A DNA stretch of 59,920 bases from Aminobacter ciceronei (GTDB lineage Bacteria; Pseudomonadota; Alphaproteobacteria; Rhizobiales; Rhizobiaceae): contig NZ_JACJHY010000037.1 in assembly GCF_014138625.1 (NCBI RefSeq), positions 1 through 59,920 on the forward strand, written 5' to 3'. The first letter of the stretch is position 1, and every line of letters begins with the position of its first letter. This document shows positions 34,275 to 42,768 of the stretch, one piece after another. The notes under the pieces are model-generated. The model was given only the letters and a program-made list of their open reading frames with translations. It did not search any database and was not told the DNA's origin. Both the position numbers and the translations under genes were made by a program.

Positions 34275-35168
34275 TCATTTCTCGGCGCAGGCGTCGTCAG
34301 CGGTGATGCCTTCGGGCGGAAGTGTCTCGGCACCGAAACCGAAGGGCTCGATGATCTTCGCGACCCTGCCGGTCTTGAGGTTTTCCGCTAGCCAGGCGTT
34401 CCATGCCTCTCGCAGCGCCTTGTCCTCCTTGCGGAAGGCCATTCCTCCGTATCCGACGACGGGTTTGCCTGTTTCGTCAGCTGGCTGCTCGGTCAGCGTT
34501 GCGAATTCCAACTGTGCGTCGTTCGCGCGCGCCAGTGCCTGGCGGATCGTCACTGTGGATGCGACCACCGCATCAACCCGGTCAGCCTGCAATCCGGCAA
34601 CTGCTGCAGACAGGTCCGGGAATAGAACCTGCCTGTCCTTGGGAATACCAACGAGTTCCGCCAGGTGCAGTTCGCCTGCGCCGGTTAGCATACCCAGCTT
34701 GGCGGCCGGGTTCTTGGCGAGCGCGACGAAGCTGGTAAGCCCCTTCGGGTTGCCAGCTCTCACAGCGAAGGCCCGATTCATCTGGTATTCCGGATTGCCG
34801 AAAGCGACGATCTTGCAACGCTCCGGCTGGATGAGCATGCCGGTGCTGACGATATCGAAACGTTGAGCGACAAGTCCGCCGATCAACGTGCCAAAGTCGG
34901 TGATGACCGGCTCTATGTCGGCGATGCCCATGTCCGCGAAGAAAGCCTTGGTCAGTTCGGGAGACTGGCCGGTAATCTTGCCATCTGGCCCGACGTAGCC
35001 GTAGGGGTTGATGTTGGCGAAGCCGATCTTGACCTTCCCGGCTGCCTGGATTCTGGCGAGGCTGTCGTCCTGGGCCAGAGATGTGCCGATCGACAGGGAA
35101 ATCGCGCCCAGAAAGCAACCACTAATGAGCACTCGCCGCGATATGCGGGATAGCGAATTCGGGCTCAT
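34275..35168 (-). CDS. EhuB-like family 3 solute-binding protein (B)
   Basis: A 297-residue binding protein starting at ATG 35168 with GGAGG upstream. The signal peptide includes S-R-R-V-L-I-S-G and ends near S-L-A-Q. It shares the family-3 layout with its neighbour (I-N-P-Y-G-Y-V-G-P-D-G-K-I-T-G; M-L-I-Q-P-E-R-C-K-I-V-A-F-G), but the two are only moderately similar, so they probably bind different ligands. It lies 13 bases downstream of RidA copy 2 and 29 bases upstream of the next binder, inside the nine-gene operon. Confidence 0.88.
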   Translation of the reverse strand: MSPNSLSRISRRVLISGCFLGAISLSIGTSLAQDDSLARIQAAGKVKIGFANINPYGYVGPDGKITGQSPELTKAFFADMGIADIEPVITDFGTLIGGLVAQRFDIVSTGMLIQPERCKIVAFGNPEYQMNRAFAVRAGNPKGLTSFVALAKNPAAKLGMLTGAGELHLAELVGIPKDRQVLFPDLSAAVAGLQADRVDAVVASTVTIRQALARANDAQLEFATLTEQPADETGKPVVGYGGMAFRKEDKALREAWNAWLAENLKTGRVAKIIEPFGFGAETLPPEGITADDACAEK

Positions 35169-35181
35169 ACCCACCTCCATC

Positions 35182-35565
35182 TTATGCGTTCGATGACGCA
35201 ACCACTGCGATGACATCTATCTCGACCAAACATTCGCGAGCCAGCAAGCCTGTCTGGATGCGCGTCCGTACAGGGCGATCAGAACGGAAATATCGTGCGT
35301 AGATTTCATTGAAGACATCGCCGTATCGGGCGTCTGCCAGATAAACGGTGACCTTCGCCACTTGCTCGAGTGATGCGCCAGCAGCCGCGAGTGCCACCTT
35401 CATGTTGTCGAGAGCAAGCTCGGTCTGGATTTCGAAGCTCTCCCCCCAGGAGCCGTCGCTTCTCCACCCCACCTGCCCGGCGAGAAACACGAGCGTCCCC
35501 TTCGCTTTGACAACATCCGAATAAAGCTTCGCCGGCTGTCCCGGCAACGTTATCGCTTGGCGCAT
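35182..35565 (-). CDS. RidA-family enamine/imine deaminase (copy 2)
   Basis: The 127-residue RidA protein starts M-R-Q-A-I-T-L-P-G-Q-P-A and has the usual core: K-V-T-V-Y-L-A-D-A-R-Y-G-D-V-F-N-E-I-Y, and P-V-R-T-R-I with the conserved Arg. It is the first gene of the operon and is preceded by a GTAAYATRTTAC dyad. Having a RidA at both the head and the tail of one operon implies that the pathway produces an imine or enamine. The two copies are about 60% identical and likely arose by duplication within the pathway. Confidence 0.9.
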   Translation of the reverse strand: MRQAITLPGQPAKLYSDVVKAKGTLVFLAGQVGWRSDGSWGESFEIQTELALDNMKVALAAAGASLEQVAKVTVYLADARYGDVFNEIYARYFRSDRPVRTRIQTGLLARECLVEIDVIAVVASSNA

Positions 35566-35593
35566 TGAACTCTCCTCCGTTGATATATTATAT

Positions 35594-35605
35594 GTAACAT
35601 ATTAC
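35594..35605. promoter_or_regulatory. GTAACATATTAC operator-like dyad (promoter 1)
   Basis: The 12-base near-palindrome GTAACATATTAC lies 28 bases upstream of RidA copy 2 and 83 bases upstream of the divergent GntR gene. Its reverse complement GTAATATGTTAC occurs exactly at 40094-40105, upstream of the other operon. The GT-N8-AC half-site layout fits FCD-type GntR operators. It is the best candidate for the site of the GntR protein at 35689 or that at 38466. Confidence 0.6.
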
Positions 35606-35688
35606 GTGTTCCCGTCAACGCTTTTCTCTCGACCGCTAATCCGCTACCCTTTAAGAAGCTGCCGACAAATACGTTGAAGGGGAGCCAC

Positions 35689-36339
35689 ATGGACAACATC
35701 GCGATCACCCAAGCGCCGAGCTTGCGCGAACGTGTCAGGCAAATCCTGCTTGCTCAGATCATGTCGGGTGAACTGATGCCCGGAGAGGTATATTCGGTGG
35801 GTCAGTTTGCGGCGATGCTTAAGGTCTCGCCAACCCCTATCAGGGAGGCGGTGCTCGATCTCGCACGGAGTAACTATCTCGAGATCCACAAGAACGTGGG
35901 CTTTTCCATCCCTGAGGTCACGCCGGAGGAACTCGAGGAACTGCATAAGATTCGCATGCTGCTCGAGGTACCAGCGACCGTCGAAGCCGGCATGCTGATG
36001 GACCAAGGGCACATAAAGCATTTGACAGCCATTGCCGAAGCAACAGTCGAAGCAGCGCACTCGAGCGACGTGGTTGCCTACATTGACGTCGACCGCAGGT
36101 TTCACTCGACCTTTCTGGAGCCATTGAGGATGCCGCACCTCAGCGAACTCATTATCAATTACAAAGACCGCGCGCGACTGCGCGGGCTCCGCGCGAAGCT
36201 CGGCTCGCGTGAGATCGTCGCAGCGGCAACTCAGCATCTCGAGCTGGTTACCGCCGCGTCGCGCAGGGACGAGAATGCGTTGAAGAGAATAATCACCGAT
36301 CATATCGAATCGACGCGCTCCAGATGGCAGGGCGCTTGA
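35689..36339 (+). CDS. GntR-family (FCD/FadR-type) regulator 1
   Basis: The 216-residue regulator starts at ATG 35689 behind GGGGAG. An N-terminal winged helix follows, with S-L-R-E-R-V-R-Q-I-L-L-A-Q-I-M-S-G-E-L and K-V-S-P-T-P-I-R-E-A-V-L-D-L. The rest is an all-helical FCD ligand domain with E-L-H-K-I-R-M-L-L-E-V-P-A-T and the metal-binding-type D-x-x-F-H-S-T-F and H-L-E-L-V residues. FCD regulators usually sense carboxylic acids, amino acids or their breakdown products and repress in their absence. It is divergent from the nine-gene operon, which it likely controls. Confidence 0.9.
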   Translation: MDNIAITQAPSLRERVRQILLAQIMSGELMPGEVYSVGQFAAMLKVSPTPIREAVLDLARSNYLEIHKNVGFSIPEVTPEELEELHKIRMLLEVPATVEAGMLMDQGHIKHLTAIAEATVEAAHSSDVVAYIDVDRRFHSTFLEPLRMPHLSELIINYKDRARLRGLRAKLGSREIVAAATQHLELVTAASRRDENALKRIITDHIESTRSRWQGA

Positions 36340-36366
36340 GGCTCTAAAGTTGCCAGGCGAGAAGTT

Positions 36367-37119
36367 TTATCCTCGCCCCACGAACGGCATCTTCGTTGCC
36401 ATTACGGTCATGAACAGCACGTTGGAATCCAGCGGCAAACTTGCCATGTGGATGATCGAGCTTGCGACGTGCTCGACGTCCATAACCGGCTCTTCGCTCG
36501 CATAGGCGCCCCCTACCCTCGAACGCTTGATCATTTCACGCGCTATTTCGGTGAGCGCATTGCCGACGTCGATCTGTCCGCAGGCGATATCGTATTTGCG
36601 ACCATCGATGGAGGTCGTTTTCGTCAACCCCGTGATGGCATGCTTTGTTGCCGTATATGGAGCTGATTCCGGACGCGGCACTTGCGCCGACAATGACCCG
36701 TTGTTGATTATCCTGCCGCCACGCGGCACCTGGCTCTTCATCAGGCGAAACGCCGCCTGCGTGCACAGGAAAGGACCTGTCAGATTCGTCGCCACTGTGG
36801 CGGTCCAGTCATCGAAAGAAATTTCTTCTATCGATCCTCCGCGCGTGACACCTGCATTGTTGAAAAGGACATCGAGCCGTCCGAACCGTTCTCGGCAGCG
36901 CTCAAAGAGCCTGCCGACCGATTCAGGACTGGTGACATCGCAGGAGACCACCAATACCTGGGCGGACTTCGCCCCGGAAATCGCCGCAGTCTCCTCCAAC
37001 GGTTCGATCCGGCGGCCGGCCAAAACGACTTTGTAGCCAGCCTTCAGGAACGCAATCGCCGTAGCGCGACCGATACCCGAACCCGCTCCTGTTACCAATG
37101 CAACATTTGACTTCGGCAT
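36367..37119 (-). CDS. Short-chain dehydrogenase/reductase
   Basis: The 250-residue protein is a classical [11 protein letters not shown] cofactor loop (residues 10-17), N-N-A-G, a catalytic Ser in N-N-G-S-L-S-A and Y-T-A-T-K with the catalytic Tyr and Lys. The A-G-R-R after the second strand favours NADP(H). It oxidises or reduces a hydroxyl/keto group of a small metabolite. It lies 2 bases after the M20-family gene and ends the four-gene operon that starts at 40057, so its substrate is probably an intermediate of the same pathway. It is convergent with GntR 1. Confidence 0.9.
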   Translation of the reverse strand: MPKSNVALVTGAGSGIGRATAIAFLKAGYKVVLAGRRIEPLEETAAISGAKSAQVLVVSCDVTSPESVGRLFERCRERFGRLDVLFNNAGVTRGGSIEEISFDDWTATVATNLTGPFLCTQAAFRLMKSQVPRGGRIINNGSLSAQVPRPESAPYTATKHAITGLTKTTSIDGRKYDIACGQIDVGNALTEIAREMIKRSRVGGAYASEEPVMDVEHVASSIIHMASLPLDSNVLFMTVMATKMPFVGRG

Positions 37120-37121
37120 GA

Positions 37122-38390
37122 CTATTCCCCCTGCGGGGACGACGCGTTCGCCGTCGAGGAGCGATTGACATAGTCATGAATCGTCAACGCCAAGATTCCG
37201 ATCGTAGCTGCGAGCTCGTCGTCGGTGACCGTGCGTTCGCTTCCGGTTACATGGACGTTTCCATGGTCAACTGTACCGGGTGCATAGGCAATTGCAGCGC
37301 TGTCCCAGGCGGCCGAAAAATAATGTAGACCTAGATAGTGCGACCATATGAGTGATCGGGGCTCGCGCCCAATGGTGGCCCTGAGGTTTCGCCGCAACGT
37401 GGCATGGAGCGGATCTTCTGGCGGCGTGTAGGTGGGCTCCACCTTATGCGGAAAATGAATATTGATCGAGCAGCCCGCCTCACGGGCCGCCTCGGCGACA
37501 AGATTCTCAAGATCTCGCATCGTCCGGCTCAGCGTCTCACCCGGGTTTAGCCGGCGGTCGATGCCGAGCGAGCATCTGTCCGGGATGAAGGTCGCCTCGA
37601 GGTTGGCCTCGATGCGGCACATGGCAATGGTAGGAGCATTGGCATGTTCGGGGACTATGGGAAGAGGCGTGACGTTTGTCGCGAGCTCTGCCGCCAGGCG
37701 TTTGATCTTCTCCTGGACCACCATCATGGCGTCGATGGCATTCTTCCCCTCCATCGGACGGGAGCCGTGTGTTGATTTCCCGTGGGTTGTGATTTTCGCC
37801 CAAAAATGACCCTTGTAGCCCGCCGTAATTATGTCGGGTCCCCCGAGGCTGCCTGCCAGAACCGCCTTTGCGCGGCCGATGTCATGCGCCACGAGGTAGC
37901 CTGCACCGCTTTCCCCGCCAATGTAGGCATCCGGCGTTGCCGACAAGAAGACCGATCGGTTTAGGCTAACCCCGCTCAATGTCAGGGCCTTGAGCGCCAG
38001 AATTTGTGCGACGGTTGCAGCACGTTCCTTACGCGCGCCCCAGTAAAGGTCGTAATTGTTGGTCAGGTGGAGGCCGATCTCGTTGCTCGCGCCGGCTGCC
38101 GTTGCAGTCACGATCGTTCTTGGGGCAAATTGCGAGACGGGAAGGTACTCCCGGGCCAAAGCCAGATCTTTCCCCCATAACGCTTCCAGATAGCTTTCTG
38201 GGACATCGATCTTCTCGGCGCGCGTAAATTTTGAAAGCGCCGTCGCAATGTAATCGACCGTTTCGGGGTAGCCTTCGCCAGTCGTTCCGTCTGCCGGAAT
38301 GGCTGTCATCTCGGCAAGCATCCTCAGGGCTTCCCCGCGCAAGGACATTGCCGCCTCTGCGACTTTAGCGCGATTTCGGTCATTCGACAT
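37122..38390 (-). CDS. M20-family protein with degenerate metal site
   Basis: The 422-residue protein has the overall M20 (ArgE/DapE/carboxypeptidase) fold pattern, including the dimerisation segment [14 protein letters not shown] and D-R-R. The metal centre is altered. Where G-H-x-D is expected it has T-N-N-Y-D, and where D-E-E is expected (catalytic base and zinc ligand) it has T-P-D-A-Y-I-G-G. The C-terminal His is retained (V-D-H-G-N-V-H). Normal dizinc hydrolysis is therefore doubtful; it may be a binding protein, an altered-metal enzyme or a new activity. It is co-transcribed with the SDR and GntR 2. Confidence 0.8.
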   Translation of the reverse strand: MSNDRNRAKVAEAAMSLRGEALRMLAEMTAIPADGTTGEGYPETVDYIATALSKFTRAEKIDVPESYLEALWGKDLALAREYLPVSQFAPRTIVTATAAGASNEIGLHLTNNYDLYWGARKERAATVAQILALKALTLSGVSLNRSVFLSATPDAYIGGESGAGYLVAHDIGRAKAVLAGSLGGPDIITAGYKGHFWAKITTHGKSTHGSRPMEGKNAIDAMMVVQEKIKRLAAELATNVTPLPIVPEHANAPTIAMCRIEANLEATFIPDRCSLGIDRRLNPGETLSRTMRDLENLVAEAAREAGCSINIHFPHKVEPTYTPPEDPLHATLRRNLRATIGREPRSLIWSHYLGLHYFSAAWDSAAIAYAPGTVDHGNVHVTGSERTVTDDELAATIGILALTIHDYVNRSSTANASSPQGE

Positions 38391-38465
38391 AGCTGCTTAC
38401 CTTGTTCACTGTGTTGGAATGCGTTGAAGTGGGCCTGAGCTCAGTCAGCCCGCCATTGGGAGGCA

Positions 38466-39146
38466 CTAGGATTGAAGAGTTGGATTGCTCTTCGCTCCGA
38501 CCGACCAGATGCCGCGAGTGTGAAGCAAGTGCTTTCGCATCAAGCGCTTAGCGCCGAACACTTGCCCTTCTTCAATCAGATCTAGCAGCTGACGATGCTC
38601 TCTGGCGGTCGCCAGCAGATCGCGGGAACCACGAAGATGGACAAGGCCGTAGAGACGCGTCTGGTCCCTCAGCGCTCCGACCATTCTGACCAACCGCTGG
38701 TTCCCCAAATTTGACAAAAGCAGCGCGTGAAACTCCCTGTCGGAAGCCAGGAAATCGGCCATGTCGCCAGCTTCGGCCGCAACCTCCGTCCGCCCGGCCA
38801 GCGACCTGAGCTCTTCGAGATTCTTCAGCCTGCCGCCGCGCGCAAGCTTTCCCGCCATCGGCACCTCAAGCATAAGGCGGCATTCAACCAGCTCGTCGAG
38901 ATCGTGAGCGTCAAACTCGCGTACCGAGAACCCTCGATTGCGTACCATCCGGACCAACCCCTCGTCGGCGAGATGCAGCAGCGCCTCGCGCACGGGGGTC
39001 GGTGAGACCTTCAACCAATCAGCAACTTCGCCGATCGAATAGAGCCGACCTGCCACGAGGGCTCCGATCAGGATTTGCGCCCGCAACACACTTATAGCCT
39101 GGTTGCGCAAGCTGATCGGAGACAGACTTTCGATGTGGCTACCCAT
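38466..39146 (-). CDS. GntR-family (FCD-type) regulator 2
   Basis: The 226-residue regulator is paralogous in layout to GntR 1. A winged helix with K-V-S-P-T-P-V-R-E-A-L-L-H-L is followed by an FCD ligand domain with E-C-R-L-M-L-E-V-P and D-x-E-F-H-A-L-L-L. The ATG at 39146 is preferred to an upstream TTG. It lies within the operon of the 39179 binding protein, M20 and SDR genes, so it probably autoregulates them. The two regulators share the same S-P-T-P-x-R-E-A recognition helix, consistent with binding the same dyad found at both promoters. Confidence 0.88.
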   Translation of the reverse strand: MGSHIESLSPISLRNQAISVLRAQILIGALVAGRLYSIGEVADWLKVSPTPVREALLHLADEGLVRMVRNRGFSVREFDAHDLDELVECRLMLEVPMAGKLARGGRLKNLEELRSLAGRTEVAAEAGDMADFLASDREFHALLLSNLGNQRLVRMVGALRDQTRLYGLVHLRGSRDLLATAREHRQLLDLIEEGQVFGAKRLMRKHLLHTRGIWSVGAKSNPTLQS

Positions 39147-39178
39147 TGTAAGCAAAAGCTGTGGCGATCGTGATGGGT

Positions 39179-40057
39179 TCAGGGGCAGATCGAGGCTGCG
39201 GTGACGTCAAGGCCGGGAATATCACTTTCTGCTATTCCAAATGGGGTCACGATCTTCAGCGCCTCTCCGCTCTGCCGAGCCTGATGGAACCAGGCGTTCC
39301 AAGCTTCGCGCAGGTCATTGTCGGCTTTGCGGAAACCCATTCCTGCAACGGCGATTACCGGCTTGCCGTTCTCGTCCGACGGCTGCACCTCGAGCTCAAC
39401 GAATTCGACATCCGGCTGGCCGAGCGTCTGGACAATATGTTTCAACGCGATGCCGGCCCCCGTCACCGCTTCAACCCTTCCAGCCTGAAGGCCGGCCACC
39501 GCCTTCTCGAAATCGGGAAATAAAACCTGTTGGTCTTTGCCAATCCCCGCGAGGTCCGCGAACCGGATTTGCCCGGCCCCGGTAAGCAGCCCCAGGCGTG
39601 CGTCCGGGTTGGCCGCGATATCCTTGAAACTCCGCAGATCGAACGGATTGCCTGTTTTCACGACAAAACCCTGCAGAAACTGCAGCTCGGGATTGCCAAA
39701 CGCGATCTGTTCGCAGCGCTTGGGCTGAATCTGCATTGCGACGGCGATCAAATCGAACCGTCCCGCCTCGAGCCCTCCAATAAGCGAGCCAAATTCGCCG
39801 ACAACGCCTTCGACGTTGTCCGCGCCAAGGCTTTTGAGAAACGCCTTCGCGAGTTCAGGGGACACGCCTGTAACCTCTCCGTCAGCGCCAACAAATGACG
39901 TCGGCGCGAAATTCGACAGTCCAATTCGCGCCGTTTTCTGAGCCTTGATCCGCTCAAGGGTTTCTTGCGCACGAGTGGGACTTACGGCGGCGCCTGAAAC
40001 CAGCGCGACCAATCCCCCAACCAGCAACGATTTCCAGGCACTCCGAAGCCGAGTCAC
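39179..40057 (-). CDS. EhuB-like family 3 solute-binding protein (C)
   Basis: A 292-residue periplasmic binding protein starting with GTG at 40057 behind a strong GGAGG. It has a signal peptide ending near T-R-A-Q and the family motif M-Q-I-Q-P-K-R-C-E-Q-I-A-F-G. It is closest by eye to proteins A and B. No permease accompanies it, so it presumably delivers ligand to the channel at 32028-33340. It heads the GntR2-M20-SDR operon, and the GTAATATGTTAC dyad lies 36 bases upstream. Three binders around one channel is notable. Confidence 0.88.
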   Translation of the reverse strand: MTRLRSAWKSLLVGGLVALVSGAAVSPTRAQETLERIKAQKTARIGLSNFAPTSFVGADGEVTGVSPELAKAFLKSLGADNVEGVVGEFGSLIGGLEAGRFDLIAVAMQIQPKRCEQIAFGNPELQFLQGFVVKTGNPFDLRSFKDIAANPDARLGLLTGAGQIRFADLAGIGKDQQVLFPDFEKAVAGLQAGRVEAVTGAGIALKHIVQTLGQPDVEFVELEVQPSDENGKPVIAVAGMGFRKADNDLREAWNAWFHQARQSGEALKIVTPFGIAESDIPGLDVTAASICP

Positions 40058-40093
40058 AACATTCCTCCATGCCGAAGCAAAACGCTAAGCGCA

Positions 40094-40105
40094 GTAATAT
40101 GTTAC
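40094..40105. promoter_or_regulatory. GTAATATGTTAC operator-like dyad (promoter 2)
   Basis: Exact reverse complement of the site at 35594-35605, located 36 bases upstream of the GTG start of binding protein C and directly followed by a second dyad (GTTACGCGTAAC, 40101-40112) that overlaps it. The overlapping pair could give two adjacent repressor sites. Confidence 0.6.
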
Positions 40106-40142
40106 GCGTAACGCAAAATGGGCGCATTGGTCAAGATATTGT

Positions 40143-40403
40143 TTTGCAGCTCACCGCAAGCGCGATCCCAGGGGCGACGCTGCGTCTCTTGATGCCATAT
40201 GGCAGAAGCAGGGGCTGTCATCCCAGCTTTCGGGGTATGTTAGCAAGCTGGCCGTGCGGGTGAATGATGTTCTCAGGGACGATGCGGGCGCCCGTCAGGT
40301 ATCGGAATGGGCCAAGAAGGACGAATGCTGGGACAGCCTGAAAGCATCGTCATTACCGCCCCTTCCCGCAGACGTGCCGGAAATCTTGCGTAGTCACCTA
40401 TGA
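40143..40403 (+). pseudogene. C-terminal fragment of an unidentified protein
   Basis: An open frame without a start codon reads D-A-I-W-Q-K-Q-G-L-S-S-Q-L-S-G-Y-V-S-K-L, then E-W-A-K-K-D-E-C-W-D-S-L and a Pro-rich end, stopping at 40403. The composition is that of a real protein end, similar in style to AIPR-type abortive-infection proteins, but I cannot assign the family firmly. Its stop codon overlaps the ATG of the EcoRII-like gene (ATGA), so the two once formed a coupled operon whose upstream part was lost at about 40100-40140. Confidence 0.5.
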
Positions 40404-41131
40404 CAGGTGGTGTGCTCTCACCTTTGTTCAGTGGTGCTGTGTTCAAGCGATTGAGTGCAGTCGAGACGGACATCACGCGCTCTAACCAGCACGAGTTCAA
40501 CGGGTCAAAGCCACTGATCGGATTGTTCGGGAAGGACCACCCGCAAAAGATACCGACAGACTTTATCCGGATGTCAGACGACGGCGGCGTCTTGGCCGAT
40601 ACCGGGATGCTTACCTGGTACGACGCCCGGGCGCGGCATCCGACACGATCTGAGTATAGGCTCTACTATTACGACAACGCAGTCACCGCGAAGGCACGTG
40701 AAAACGATATTCTCCTTATCGGTAAGAGGCACGATGGTTCAACGCTGGTCCTGATGGCTCCGGGTTCGGGATTAGCTGCTGCCAGAGTTGCCTGGTTGTT
40801 CGGGATCGAAGTTGAGCCAGGAGCTGCGTTTGCAGCTCTGGACCTCGATGATGACGAGCGCTCGGCGCTTAGTCATGGGTTTAGAATTACGCTTGATACA
40901 GGATCGTTCTGGGAAAGCGAGACCGATCCAGTCCTGGCGAATGATGGAAAAGACGGGTTACCGGCGGTCCGGGCAGTACAACAGCTTGTCGGCAAGGAAA
41001 GAGAATGGAAAAGTGACGGTGACTGGCCGCCCGCGATGAATATTTCGGGCACCGAAGATGGCTCGTCGTCATCGCTCAATAAGGTTGCACGTCTGCTGGG
41101 CGGATCCGGCTTGGTGAAGTCGTCAAGCTAG
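40400..41131 (+). CDS. EcoRII N-terminal-domain protein, nuclease domain missing
   Basis: The 243-residue product matches the EcoRII-N (B3-like DNA-binding effector) region: K-P-L-I-G-L-F-G-K-D-H-P, H-P-T-R-S-E-Y-R-L-Y-Y, A-R-E-N-D-I-L-L-I-G-K, L-V-L-M-A-P, and V-A-W-L-F-G-I-E. Full EcoRII enzymes are about 400 residues and carry a C-terminal PD-(D/E)xK nuclease; here the frame ends just after the linker, and no nuclease-like sequence is seen downstream. It may be a dead restriction gene, or it may still bind methyl-sensitive sites as a regulator. No cognate cytosine methyltransferase is within the window. Confidence 0.72.
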   Translation: MTGGVLSPLFSGAVFKRLSAVETDITRSNQHEFNGSKPLIGLFGKDHPQKIPTDFIRMSDDGGVLADTGMLTWYDARARHPTRSEYRLYYYDNAVTAKARENDILLIGKRHDGSTLVLMAPGSGLAAARVAWLFGIEVEPGAAFAALDLDDDERSALSHGFRITLDTGSFWESETDPVLANDGKDGLPAVRAVQQLVGKEREWKSDGDWPPAMNISGTEDGSSSSLNKVARLLGGSGLVKSSS

Positions 41132-41448
41132 CGCAATTCCGGACGCCTCACCGCCCTACAGGGGGCCGAAAGCGGAATGGCAGCTTCCAGTGTGACATGT
41201 AAGTGAGCGGACATTCAGCTCGGCGCAGGGCCTGTCCTCACCTGACCGGTTCAAGACCTCCCCACGACGAGGCGCAAAAGGCGGGCCTAACCCAACCCCG
41301 AACACGGTTTCCTTGCCCACGGTGAGGCCACCAAAGGACGCGACGAGAACCAAAGCCTCTTGCTACGAGTAAGGAGTCCTTGCACGTTCCGAACCGGCAG
41401 AGGGTCAAGTAGAAACATCCGCGCGAACGAGCAGCTTATGGAAGTGTG
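41132..41448. other. Gap between the EcoRII-like and HEPN genes
   Basis: About 315 bases with no credible gene on either strand, where the lost nuclease half of the EcoRII-like gene would be expected. It presumably contains the HEPN gene promoter. Confidence 0.35.
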
Positions 41449-42768
41449 ATGAACTCGGCACAGATGCGTGAAATTATACTGGGGCTGCTTGCCGCAACCT
41501 ACAACACCGTTGGCGAAGACGGCCTTGCCAGCGCATTCATCCTTGGCCGACGCGATAGGCATCCCGCCTTGGGCGGCATTTCTGTCACGCTTTTCTTCCG
41601 TCGAAAGAAGCTGATGCCTGCGGTGATGAAGCTGAGATCCCTCGGGCCACCACATCTCCGTTATCTTCCATTGGGCCATTCCTTTGAAAAGCTGCGGTCT
41701 TTCCTCACGGACCGGTACCACCTAGTCGCGGGTAACAACATTTTCAGCCGCGCTGAAACCTCACTATTGGAGCGGCTTTCGAAGGAGCAAGTTGACTTGC
41801 TTGTTGACCAGTTCGCAACGAGCGATATCCTCATTCCGCCTCAAGAAACTTGCCTCTTTCCGCTGGTCACAATCCAGATGAAAGATGTGTTTGAGGGGGC
41901 GGTATTCTCGCTCTCGACAGCGTCTGGTCTTGCCGCACAGATGCCACTGGCGAACCTGCCACGGGGCTACGTCAATGGTCAGCAATTCCCGCCATTCAGC
42001 GACTGGAAGCACAAGACCCAATCCCCGACGAGCTGGCTCCTTGTCACCGCGCCATCGCCTGAGGTTGCAAAGAAGTATCGAGCATCGATCTTGGGGGCGA
42101 TCTCCCTCACCGTCATGCATCGCTACCGACACCAGTTTACTGGCAGGAAGGTTTTCGGCGGAGTAGTGAGCGTTCGCGATGGCTGGTCCCTTTCCGACAG
42201 TTCGCCGCATACGCCGGCACTCGGGGAGGACGTTGTGCTGGGGAGCGAGGATGGTGCCTGGCTTGATGTGATCGACAGAGCTCTCGCTTCCAGCAGCGAG
42301 GCCGATATCAAGCAGCTGAAATCGCTGCAGTACTTCTACAGAGCTTGGTTTTTACCGGACAGCGAGCGGTTTCCAATAGACTGCATCACGATCGACTCGA
42401 TGTTTGGGGATGCAAATGGCGCAACGGAGGCTGTTGCGCGAGGGGTGGATGACCTGTTCGGGGGAAAGCTCGATCGTGCTCGTGTGCTTCTGTTGATGCG
42501 ATTGCGTAACTCGGTAATCCACGGCGGAGCGCCGGATGTCTACGATTCATCGAAATACGCGAGGTACTACCGAGACTATGGCGACGATCCGATCGCTGAC
42601 ATGAGCTCCCTTGTCGCCGAGTGCCTCCGACGAAAGGTTTTCGACGGGCAGCTTCGAGAGCAACCTGACCCGTACGCTGAAGTGATCGGGCAGGCTGTCG
42701 CAGCGGGTAGGTTTCCTGCGAGACAGCCAGCGGGAATTCTTGCTCCCTTGGCCCCGGCAGCGACGTGA
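41449..42768 (+). CDS. HEPN-motif protein, candidate defence RNase
   Basis: The 439-residue protein has a long N-terminal region (1-270) of no recognised family, rich in strands. A helical C-terminal domain contains R354-N-S-V-I-H359 in this frame's numbering from the GTG at 41446, followed by G-G-A-P-D-V-Y. R-N-x3-H within a helix pair is the HEPN RNase motif found in abortive-infection, ApeA-like and toxin proteins. The layout (unknown sensor-like N terminus, HEPN C terminus) fits an abortive-infection effector. It stands alone, convergent with the giant STAND gene, downstream of restriction relics. Function is inferred from motif and neighbourhood only. Confidence 0.65.
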   Translation: MNSAQMREIILGLLAATYNTVGEDGLASAFILGRRDRHPALGGISVTLFFRRKKLMPAVMKLRSLGPPHLRYLPLGHSFEKLRSFLTDRYHLVAGNNIFSRAETSLLERLSKEQVDLLVDQFATSDILIPPQETCLFPLVTIQMKDVFEGAVFSLSTASGLAAQMPLANLPRGYVNGQQFPPFSDWKHKTQSPTSWLLVTAPSPEVAKKYRASILGAISLTVMHRYRHQFTGRKVFGGVVSVRDGWSLSDSSPHTPALGEDVVLGSEDGAWLDVIDRALASSSEADIKQLKSLQYFYRAWFLPDSERFPIDCITIDSMFGDANGATEAVARGVDDLFGGKLDRARVLLLMRLRNSVIHGGAPDVYDSSKYARYYRDYGDDPIADMSSLVAECLRRKVFDGQLREQPDPYAEVIGQAVAAGRFPARQPAGILAPLAPAAT

